This document shows positions 41,661 to 53,600 of a stretch of DNA of 64,000 bases, piece by piece. Source of the stretch: Cedecea lapagei (GTDB lineage Bacteria > Pseudomonadota > Gammaproteobacteria > Enterobacterales > Enterobacteriaceae); contig NZ_LR134201.1 in the NCBI RefSeq assembly GCF_900635955.1, positions 806,001 to 870,000 on the forward strand, in the 5' to 3' direction. A program made the translations under genes and the position numbers. Below the pieces are notes generated by a model. The model was not told the origin of the DNA and searched no databases. It was given only the letters and a program-made list of their open reading frames with translations. The first letter of the stretch is position 1. Each line of letters begins with the position of its first letter.

Positions 41661-44600
41661 TCAGGCAACAATGTGGTTGTTCTGGATCAGCTCATCGAGT
41701 GTGGTGTGCACGTTCTCCAAAGTGACAAGAGTGGTGGAGTGGAATGTTCCGGCGGTGCCGTCACGGTCGATGGAGATGACCGTGTTGTTGCCGACGCTCG
41801 CCACGCTCAGGTAGTTACCCAGGGTTGAGGTCTGGCCGTTCCAGCCGACCAGCAGGTCGTGGATGTCGATCTGGTCGCCCTGAGCAAGCGAGAAGTTCTT
41901 CCAGACATCCGAGCCATTGCCGCCGGTACCGTCGTTCGCGCCGCCGGCAAGGACGTGGTACACCAGCGTATCGGCGTAGGCCGAAGAACCGTTGATAATG
42001 TCCCCATAGGCGGTACTGACGATCTGCGGGTTCATGTTGATGGTCAGCGTGGCGCTGTCCGAATGCCCGTTCTGATCGTTCAGGGTGTAGGTGAAGACCT
42101 CTTTATTGGTGATGGAGCCCGGCGATACGCCCGGGTTCAGGGTGTAGGTATAGTTCCCGCCGATGCCGATAGTCAGCGTGCCGTACTGGCCCTGAATCGT
42201 TGCCACCGCGTCGCTGTTGGTGAGTGGATTCAGGGTCGCCGTGCTGCCGTTGGCGCCGGTGATGGTCAACAGGGTATGCACGCTGCCAAGCTGATCTGCC
42301 GCGCCGGCGGAGTCGGTACCGTCGTACAGGTTGCCGTGTACGATGGTGCTCTGCGCCGTGAAGCTGTCCAGCAGGTTTGAGGTCCCGGTGACGGTCGGTG
42401 TGACGGTGATGGTCCCCACGCTCAACGGCCCCATGTTGCCAACATAGCTCAGCGTCCAGGTGCCCGAGTGCAGATCCGTGACCGGTATAGTAGCCGTGCC
42501 GCCCAGCAGTACGCCGCCGCTAAAGGTGCCGGTATAGGTATGGCCCTGACCGTCGCTCAGCGTCCAGGTGACGGACAGACCACCCAACGCCAGACCAGAC
42601 GCGACTTTGAACACCAGCGCGGCTCCGCTCAGCACGGTGTTATCCGCAATGGTAAAGGTGCCGCTGCCGTTGCCGTGGGTAGGGGCCAGCAGCGCAGTGC
42701 TCCAGGAGGCTGAACCGACGTTGGCGCTCGCGTAAGCCGCGGTGTTCTGCGTTGACGTGATAGCCATAATCGAGCTGATGTCGTTCACGGCATCCACAAC
42801 GTGCGGCGTGGCGGTGATGTTCAGCGACGCGGTACCTGTATCGCCATTTGGCGCGGTGACGGTATACACGAAGCTGTCTGGCGTATTGATGCCATCGGCC
42901 CCCTGGCCTGCTTTAAGCGTATAGGTGTAGTTGCCGTGGGCATCAATGGTCAGCGTACCGAACTTGCCGTTGATGGTGGTGGTACCTGTAGCCGAGACGG
43001 CCACGCCGTTCACCGCCGTCAGCAGGCTGCCTGCCGGGGCGATATCATCCGCCATCACGTTCCCGGTGGTCGATGCCGCCAGACTGTCGACCGCATAGGT
43101 GTGATCCTGCAGGATATTCAGCGTGTAGCTGGTCAGCAGTGACACGCCGCTAGCGTTCATCAGCAGGAACAGGTAGTCCCCGCCGCCCAGGGTGACGGTC
43201 AGCTGGCCTGAAGAGCCGCCCAACAGCGGGGCCGTCAGCCAGGTTTTCTGCACCTGGAACTGCTCGTACTGCTGAGTCGCCACGTTGAACTTGTAGATGT
43301 ACAGGTCAAAGGTGGAGAGCAGCGCTACCCCGCCGACGCTCGCCTGCAGCGTCATGGTGCGAGTCGATCCGTCTGCAACATCAAACAGAATCGGGTTGCT
43401 CATGTTAGCCAGCAGGTTGAGATTCACTACGTTGCCCACGCCCACGCTCAGCACCGACAGACCCGTTTGCTTCGATGCGCCATTGTCAACGGCGATAACA
43501 TCGGTGCCGAAGGTCAGCGATCCGGTGTTATCCGTTGCGATGACCGAATTGGCCGGTGCGCCGTTGCCCAGGGTGACAATCAGCTGTGCAGAGTCGCTGA
43601 TGCCATTATGGGTAATGGTGTAGGTGAAGTTCTCCGTCCGGCCCAGCACCGCAGCCGATGTGTTGGTTAAGGTGTAGGTATAGCTGCCGTCCTGGTTGAT
43701 ATGCAGGGTGCCGTATTTCCCCTGAAGATCCAGCCCGCCAGCGCCGACGGCATGGTTGACGCCGTTGGCATCCTTGACGGCAGTGACTACTGTCCCCGCC
43801 GGGGCGTTATCTACTGCCCCATTTGGACCTGGGTCAGTAATCACGTTACCAGTTGAGGTTGTGGTGCCGCTCACAACGCCTGCGCTGGTTTGCTCGACGG
43901 TGACCGCAAGGTTAGTGACCGCGCCCGTTGCCAGCAGACTCGTGTTGTAGCTGAGCACGCGGTACTGCCCTTCGCCCAGTCCATCAAGGTTCAGCGTGAC
44001 GCCGGTCGCGCCCAGGGTCAGCAGGTTAAGGAACTGCGGCAGCGACGAGTCGACCACAGTCGTCCACGAGTTGGTGGCTGAGTCATATTTCTGAATAGCG
44101 ATTTCCAGTGTATTCAGCAATGACAGCACCACGCCTGTGGCGGCTGCATTGATCGTGACGTGCCCCGTTGCTCCGCTGCCGATAGTAAAGCCGACCTGCG
44201 CGGTATTACTGCCCAGCACCGAAGCCACGTTCCCTAATGCGCCAATAAGCAGCACGCCATAGCCGCTGTAATGGGAGGTGGTGATTTCCGCGTTGCTGGT
44301 CAGCGCCAGTTCGACCGCATTGCTGCTCGCCGACAGCGGCAGGATTGGCGCAGTAATCGACAGCGACGGGGAGACGTTCCCGGCGGCATCGGCTGCGGAA
44401 ATCGACAGCGACTGCCCTTCAATCTGGCGGGTCGGCAGCGTGATGCTGAACGCGCCGGAAGCATTAGCCGTACCGGTGACGGTGATCCCGCCCGGCAGCG
44501 TAATGGTCACGGTGCTGTTGGCTTCGGCTACGCCGGTGATCGTTGACCCATCGGCGCTGATAACCCCGGTAGGGATCAACGGTGGAATGGTATCGACGAT

Positions 44601-47600
44601 AATCGAGGCTGGCAGAGAGGCGGCACCCGTACCGTTGGCGTTGGTGGCCGTGGCGGTAAAGGCATGAGCGCCTTCACCCAGCGCATTGGTTGGGGTAAAT
44701 GTCCAGATGCCGCTCGCGTTCGCGGTAACCGTAGCCAGCAGCGCCCCGTTGTCGTAAATCTTCACGGTGGCGTTGGCTTCGGCGGTACCGTTGATCGTTG
44801 GGCGGGTATCGTTGGTGCTCTGCCCGTTGCCCACCACGCCGGTTTTCGGCAGCACGTCGTCAACGACGCTGGTGATCACCGGCAGCCCTGGCACGCCGGT
44901 AAACGGCGCGGTGAAGCTGGCGGAAACGCCAATGTTCCCGGCAGCATCTTGTGCGAAGGCCAGCAGCGGCTGGGCGCTGGTTTGCGCAGGGGAGAGCGTA
45001 ATGCTGAAGTTCCCGTTGCCGTCCGCTTTCGCCGTACCCAGTACCGTACCGGTTGCCGAGGTAACGGTCACGGTGCTGTTGGCTTCCGCCAGGCCGGTGA
45101 CCACGGTGCCGGTGGCGTTAACGGTCAGGCCGGTTGGCGCCAGCGGAGGCACGGTATCGACCACAATACCGGCCGGGACTGATGGCGTGCTTACGTTCCC
45201 GGCGGCATCCGTGGCAGTGACGGTGAACGAGTGGTTGCCCTGAGGCAGCGGCAGCGTTGGCGTGAACGTCCAGACGCCGCTGCCGTTGGCCGTTGTGGTA
45301 CCCAGCAGCACGCCGTTATCAAAGATATTGACCGTGGCGTTGGCTTCGGAAGTCCCGTTCAGGGTAGGGCGAGTGTCGTCCGTTGGCTGGTTGTTGCCTA
45401 CCGGGCCGACGATTGGGCCGACGTCATCCACCACCGAGGTGATAACAGGCTGATTAGGGGCAACGGTATCTACCACGATGGTGAAGCCCGCGGTTGGGCT
45501 ACTGACTACGCCCGCACCGTTGGTGGCGGTGACGGTAAAGGTGTGCGAGCCGTTTGCCAGCGCGGTTGGCGGTGAGAATACCCAGACGCCGAGAGCGTTA
45601 GCCGTCACGGTGCCAATCAGGTTGCCGCCATCGTAAATCTTGATGGTGCTGTTGGCATCTGCCGTCCCGTTCAGGGTTGGACGTGCGTCGTTAGTGGCCT
45701 GGCCGTTATTCAACGGGCCAACCGTACCGCCGACGACGTCATCCACCACGGAGGTGAGGACCGGCGTATTCGACGTGCCGCTGACGATGTTCAGGGTAAA
45801 GTCGGCTGATGCTGCGCTGGTGTTGCCTGCGGCATCGGTCGCCGTGACGGTGAATACGTGCTGGCCCAGAGGCAGCGCCGCACCCGGCGTAAAGCTCCAC
45901 GCACCCAGTGCGCTGGCGGTGATGGTGCCAATCAGGCTGCCATTATCGTAAATCTTAATGGTCGAGTTGGCTTCTGCCGTTCCGCTAAGCGCAGGTTGTG
46001 TATCGTCGGTGCTTGAACCGCTGACCAGCGGACCCTGAACCGGACCAACGTCATCGAAGGCCTGAACCACAATCGGCTGGGTAGGCGCAATGGTGTCCAC
46101 CACCACGTTAAACGGTGCCGACGGCAGGCTGACGTTGCCTGCGGCGTCCGTCGCGGTCACGGTCAACGCATGGCCGCCATTGACCAGCGCCGTGGCAGGC
46201 CTGAAGGTCCAGGCTCCGCCCGCATCTGCCTGCGCGGTGCCAAGCAGAACGCCGTTGTCGTAGACGCTCACGGTGGCGTTACCTTCGGCGGTACCGGTGA
46301 GAACCGGACGAGTATCGTCGGTGACCTGGCCGCTCGACAGATTGCCGGTGATTGGGCCGACGGCGTCCGCGACGTTACTGATAACCGGGACGTTCGGCGC
46401 CACGGTATCGACGGTCAACGAGAAGCCGTTCGACGGATTACTCACGTTACCCGCCGCGTCGGTCGCGGTCACGGTTAAGGTATGATCCCCGTTGCCGAGT
46501 GCTGCCACCGGCGTCAGGCTCCATGCCCCAGACCCGTTGGCAATGGTGGTGCCGATCAGGTTGCCGTCACTGTAAACCTTGATGATGGCGTTGGCTTCCG
46601 CCGTCCCGCTCAGGGAAGGGCGGGTTTCGTTGGTGGCCTGGCCGTTGGTGATTGGCCCCAGCACCGGGGCGGTGTTGTCCAATACGGTGACGATCACCGG
46701 TGGGTTCGGTGCGACGGAGTCAATGTTCACGCCAAACGAAGCCGCGTTACTGACGTTACCTGCCGCATCGGTTGCCGTGACGTTCAGGGTATGGGTTCCC
46801 TGGCCCAGCGGAGCAGGCGGGGTAAACGTCCAGACCCCCAGAGCGTCCGCCTGTGCGGTCCCCAGCACGGTATTGCCGTCTTTCACGGTAATGGTGGCGT
46901 TGGCTTCCGCCGTGCCGCTCAGGGTTGGCTGCGTGTCCTTGGTCAACTGGCCGTTGATCAGCGGCAGATTCGTGCCAGGCTGAGTCTGATCGTCCACCAC
47001 CGAAAGGATAATTGGCACAATTGGCGGCACGGTATCGACCACCACGTTGAACCCGGCGGTTGGGCCGCTGACGTTGCCCGCGGCGTCCGTAGAGATCACG
47101 GTGATGTTATGGCTGCCGTCCAGCAGCGGAACCGTTGGGGTGAATGTCCAGTTTCCGCCCACCGGCACCGTGACGGTGCCGATGATGACATTCCCGTCTT
47201 TGAAGGTCAGCGTGGTGCCTGCTTCGGCAGTCCCGCTGAAGGTCGGGGTATTGTCGTTGGTCGGCTGGCCGGAGGTAATTGGCTGCGAGGTGATGTCATT
47301 GGTGACCGTCACCACGACAGGGGTTGCCGGTGGCAGGGTATCTACATTGACCACAAAGCCGGTGGAAGGCGTGCTGACGTTGCCGGCGGCGTCGGTCGCC
47401 GTCACGGTCAGGGTGTGTGAACCCTCTCCCAGATTGGTGCCTGGCGTGAAGGTCCAGATGCCAAGGGCGTTAGCGGTGACGGTGCCGATAATGGCGCCGT
47501 TATCGAGGATGTTTACCGTGGAGCCAGCTTCGGCGGTGCCGCTCAGCGTTGGTTTAGGATCGTTGGTGGCCTGGCCATTGGTCAACGGCCCGACTACGCC

Positions 47601-50600
47601 GCCGATCACATCGTCAACTACGGAGACGATAATGGGCTGCGGCGGTGGCGTGGTGTCGACAATGATGGTGTACAGCGGAGACAGGCCACTATTGACGCCC
47701 AGTACAGTCTGAGTGACAGCAAAGGTGTGTGTCCCCTGTCCAAGCGCTGTAGTGACATCCCACGTCCAGGTGCCATCTCCGTTAGCGATTGTGGTTCCAC
47801 GTTCTACGCCATCAATAAAGATGTGTACCGTTGCTCCGCCGGTAGCTCCTGAACCGTTCAGCGTCGGCAGCGTATCGTCGGTGGATTTGCCGTTACCGAC
47901 ATTTCCTTTAATCGGGCCGACGTCATCCACGACGCTGTCTATCGTCGGTGGCAGAACAATACTTGGCACATTAATGGCGTTGAAGGTTGTCTCCAGGCTT
48001 TGGTTACCCGCGGCATCCTGTGCAATGACGATGAGCGTTTCACCATTGTGTTGCGGAGGTGAAAGCGTGACGACCCAGTTACCAATAACCGGGTCGGCTA
48101 CGCCCGTACCCAGTACATCACCAGCCTGGTTTTTGATGATGATCGTTGCGTTGACTTCCGCTGTCCCGACTATCGAGGTCCCGGTCAGATCAACAATAGG
48201 CTCGATAACAAATGGCGCATCTGGTGGTGTGGTGTCTACCGTAATCGTAATTGGTGCGGTAGTGGCAGTGTGGCCAGTGGTATCCGTTATCTTAACGGTG
48301 ATGTCATGCTGACCCGTGCCCAAAGTGCTGACCGTCACGTTCCAGGTTCCGTCTGCTGCCACGGTTGTGGTGCCGAGCACCGTCGTTCCGTTGGTGTCCA
48401 GAATAGTAATGGTACTGCCTGCTTTGCCGGTACCGTTGAAGGTCGGGGTTGGATCATCCGTGACGCTACCGTTCACTAACGGTGTCTGGATAATGCCTAC
48501 GTTATCCAGAATTTCTGTGATAACGGGTGCAGTCACGCCAGTCGTGTCTACCGTCAGGGTGAAAGTATTGGACGGGCCGCTTGCGTTACCCGCGGCATCA
48601 GTCTGAACGGCGGTAATGCTGTAGGTGCCGTTCCCCAGAGAGGTGGTTGGCGTTATAGACCACACGCCGCCCACGACGGTTGCCGTACCGATGACCGTTG
48701 TGCCGTTGTAAAGAGTGATGGTATCCCCTGTTACCCCGGTACCGTGGAAGACTGGCGCAGTGTCATCGGTGATCCCCCCGCTATTGATCGTACCGAGCAC
48801 CGGACCAACGGTATCATCGGCGTTATCGATTGTCGGTGCCGCAGGCGCCGTGAGATCAACAGTAATAGTTATAGGGGCTGATGGCAGGCTGGTGTTCCCC
48901 GCCGGATCGGTCACCTGAACGGTAATGGTGTGGGCTGTTTCACCTAAAGGCACAGACGGTGTCACGCTCCAGGTGCCGTCGGAACGCACGGTGGTAGTAC
49001 CGATCAGGCCTGTAACGCTGTCGTAGACATTAATGGTCGAACCTGCAACGCCGGTACCGCTGAAGGTCGGAGTTGTGTCGTTGGTGCTGCCACCAGGTAT
49101 GACGGCTCCCACTACCGGTGGCACATTGTCTGTGACGGTCGGTGCCGTAGGTGTTGCCGGCGGTGTAGCATAAACCGACAGCGTAAATCCGGATGACGGT
49201 ACCCCGACGTTACCGGCCGCGTCCGTTGCCGTGGTCGTGAAGACGTGTGTTCCACTGCCCAATGGGGCGGTTGGGGTAATAGTCCAGTTCCCGCTGCCGT
49301 CTACGGTTGCCGTGCCGATCGGGGTTGTTCCCCCGTCAGCGTACAGCTTGATGGTGGCGCCAATTTCGCCCTTGCCGGAGAACACCGGTTCGGTGCTTTG
49401 GGTGCTGCCGCCGTTCACCAGAGTGACTTGTGTGTTAGCGACGTTACCGAGCGCTCCGTCAATGGAAGGGGCCCCCGGAGGCGCGGTGTCGATAATCACA
49501 ATCTGCGTTGTGGCAGAGCTGGTGTTGCCTGCCGCGTCCGTCACATAAACATTAAGAGTATGCGAGCCTTCGCTCAGTGGCTGAGTTGGCTGGAATGTCC
49601 ATGCGCCGCTGCCGTTCGCCGTGACGGTACCGATGAGCGTTGTGCCATCGTATATTTTGACGACCGCATTTGCGCCTGCTGTCCCATTAATAACGGGTTG
49701 AGGATCGTTGGTTGAGCCGCCAGGCAGCACCGGGCCAATATCCGGGTTAACGTTATCCACGATTTCGCCGATCGTCGGGGCGGTTGGCAGCGTTGTGATG
49801 AGCTCAATGTTCCACGGTGCGGAATGCGCGGTGACGTTACCTGCAGCATCCGAAGCCGTAACCGTAAAGGCGTGCGGGCCTTGAAGCAGCGGTGGGTTGG
49901 GGGTAAATGTCCATGTGCCGTTGCCGTTAACGGTGGTGGTGCCCAGGACGTCCAGTCCGTCGTAAACCGTGATGGTGGAACCCGGTTCACCGCTGCCGCT
50001 AATTGTTGGGGTCGGATCGTTGGTGGCTCCCCCATTGCTAACCGGGCCGGTGACGGTGCCCACGTCATCGTTCACCAGCGTGATGGTTGGCGCGGTTGGC
50101 ACGATGGAGTCCACGTTAATGTTGAAGGCGGCGCTTGGCTGGCTGGCGTTGCCTGCCGCGTCGGTGGCGGTCACCGTCAGGCTATGCAAGCCCTGGCCAA
50201 GAGCCGTTGTTGGCGTGAACGTCCATACGCCGGTGCCGTCGGCATTGACCGTCCCAATCAGATTACCGTTATCGTAAATCTTAACGATTGAGTTGGCTTC
50301 GGCCGTACCGTTGAGGGTCGGTTTATCGTCGTTAGTCAGATCGCCGTTATTCAGGTTTCCGGTATGGTCAGGCACGTTATCGACCACCGAGCCGATGAGC
50401 GGGATATTCGGTGGGGTGATGTCCGGGGCAGTGACCGGCGCATTCGGGCCAATATTTCCGGCAGGATCCGTGGCATTAACTGCCAATATCTCACCGTTAG
50501 CCTGCGGCGTGGTCAGGGTGATAGTAAAGCTGCCGTCCGGCCCTGCCACGCCCTGGCCCAATGGATTCCCTTGAGCATCGGTCACTTTCACCGTGCTGCC

Positions 50601-53600
50601 AGCCTCTGCTTTACCGGTCAGTATCGAGCCGTCTTCATTGAAGGTGAGGTTAGTCGGCAGCGCAGGCGGCGTATGATCCTGCGCAATAACGGTTGCAGGC
50701 GAGCTGATGTTATTGGCGGTATCTGTGGCGGTAACCATCAGCGTCTCGCCGTTTAGCTGCGGTGGCGTGAGTGGAGAAATATCAAATGTGCCAGTGCCGC
50801 TGGCGACGCCTGTGCCAATCAGATTACCGTTACCGTCCCAGACGTTAACGGTACTGTTTGGTTCGGCGGTACCGGTCACGTGCAGGCCATCTGCGCTGAC
50901 GGTGAGCCCGGTCGGTGGATTCGGTGCAGTATGATCGGGGGCCGGCACGTTAGCGCCCAGGCCGGTATTGCCTGCTGCGTCGGTGGCTTTCGCTGTGAGG
51001 ACTTCTCCGTTGAGCTGAGGCGGGTTAAGCGTCACGCTGAAGTGGCCGGTTCCATCTGCTGTTGCTGTGCCGAGAACGGTGCCGCTGGCGTTGGTGATGG
51101 TCACCTTGCTGTTGGCTTCGGCTGTCCCGGTAAGCGTTGCGCCGTCGTTGGAAACGGCCAGCCCGGTCGGTAGCAACGGTGCCGTGGTATCGACCACTAC
51201 GCCAAACGGTGCCGATGCGCCACCGGTGCCGCTGTTATTCGTGGCGGTGACGGTGAAGGAATGCGGGCCATCAGGCAGCTGCTGCGTTGGGGTGAAACTC
51301 CAGCTACCGTCAGGGTTAACCGCAGTGGAACCAATAGGCTGACCATTATCAAAGATCGTGATGGTAGAACCCACTTCGGCAGTACCGCTCAGCGTTGGGC
51401 GGGAGTCGTCCGTGGCCTGGCCGTTGGTCAGCGGGCCCTGGATAGGACCGACGTCGTCAGTCACTGAAACCAGAACCGGCACGGTTGGGAAGCCGGAGTT
51501 TGAAGCTTCGAATGGTGTATTCGGGCCCTGGTTTCCAGCCGCATCGTTAACCTTAGCAATAAGGTCTTCGCCGTGGGTTTGCGCAGGCGTCAGGGTGACG
51601 GTGAAGTTGCCGCTGCCATCGACCTGCGTCGTGCCTAACTCTACGCCACCCGTGGTAGTAATAGTGACTGTCGCGCCAATTTCCCCCGTACCGGTTACGG
51701 TCGTCCCGTCCTGGCTCACGGCGTCAACGATGACGGCAAGTGGCGGAAGGGTATCCACGGTGAAGGTCGGGCCGACGGTGACGGTACTGACGTTGCCCGC
51801 AGGGTCGGTCTGCTGCAGCGTGATCGCGTGCGGGCCATCAAGCAGATCGAGAGCCGGGGTAAAGCTCCATTTACCGTCATTGCCCACGATGACCTGACCA
51901 ATTGGAAGGCCATTATCGAAGAGGGTTAACGTACTGCCCGCTTCCCCGGTGCCGCTGAAGACCGGTTTTTTATCATCGGTCACGCCGTTGTTGCCGACAG
52001 GGCCGGTGATAGAGCCGACGGTATCCAGGATCTGATCGAGTACCGGCGGATTCACGACGGTATCGACAACCACGGTATAGGATGCGGAACTGCCGCTGTC
52101 GCCGCGAATGTTAGAGGCGGTGGCGGTAAAGCTGTGCGGGCCGTCAGATAAGATGGAACCCGGCGTGAAGCTCCAGGTCCCCCCCGGCAGGACGAGGGTA
52201 GTGCCTATCTCACTCCCATTATCAAAGATATGAATGGTTTCACCGGCCACGCCCGTACCCTGCAGCGTCGGCGTTTGGTCATTGGTTGGCTGGTTATTTT
52301 GTACTGGGCCAACGATGGGCGGTACGTTATCCAGTATTTCCGTGATAACCGGCACGGTCGGGAGCGGGAAGAACGGCGCGGTGGCGATTCCCGCCGGCCC
52401 TTCGTTACCCGCAGAATCGCTGGCTACTACGCTTATCTGGCCGCCATCAAGCTGCGGTGTGGTCAGGGTCACGGTGAATGCACCGGTTGCCGGGTCGGCG
52501 GTGCCGGTCCCTATCACGTTGCCATCGGCGTCTTTAACGGTAACCGTGCTGCCGTGCTCGGCGTTCCCTGTTAACGTAGCTCCGTCAGCGCTTACTGTCA
52601 GACCAGTAGGTTCTGCCGGGGCGGTGGTATCGATCGTGACGGTATAGCTACCGGACACGCTGCTGTCGCCTCTGACGTTGGAGGCGGTAGCGGTAAAGAT
52701 ATAGGTGCCTTCACCCAGCGGGGTTTGCGGCGTAAAGCTCCAGGTACCGTCCAGCCCAACTTTAACGGTTCCAATTTCGGCCCCGTTAGCGAGGATATGG
52801 ATGGTATCGCCGGCCTGGCCGGAGCCCTGCAGGGTTGGGGTTGTGTCGTTGGTCGCCTGATTATTCCCCACGTTACCGGTGACCGGTGCGACATCATCAA
52901 TAACAGCGGTGATGAGTGGCTCCACCGGCGGCAGAACGTTTGGCGCGGTAACGTTGGCTGGTGGACTGTTGTTGCCTGCCGGGTCGGTGACGACGACGGT
53001 TAGCGTTTCACCGTCTACCTGCGGCGTGGTCAGGGTGATAGTGATATTACCGTTGCTATCGGCAGTGCCGGTGCCGACGGTGACGCCGTTCGGATCTTTT
53101 ATGGTTACGGTGCTGCCGGCTTCTGCATGCCCAGTAACGACTTCGCCATCAGGGCTAACGGCAAGGCCAGTAGCTTCTGATGGCGGCTGGGTATCAATGG
53201 TGACAGTGTATGCTGGGGAGGGAGCACTTTCGCCCCTTTCGTTACTCGCCGTGGCGGTGAAGGCATGGGAGCCGTCTGCCAGAGGTGTGCCTGGGGTAAA
53301 ACTCCATGTGCCGCCCGCGCCCACCACGACGGTCCCAATTTGCACGCCATTATCGTAGATGTGGATGGTAGTCCCCGCCTGACCGGTACCGTTCAGCGTC
53401 GGAGTGGTATCGTTGGTTGGTGAGTTATTACCGATATTACCGCCGTTAGGTGCCCCCGGATTATCGTTAGTCAGACCAGTTATAGTGGGCTCGTTGGGCA
53501 GTGGAATATCAGGCGCGGTAATGGCGGTACCCGGACTGGTGTTACCCGAAGGATCGGTTGCCGTTACGGTCAGTATTTCGCCGGTTATCTGCGGCGTGGT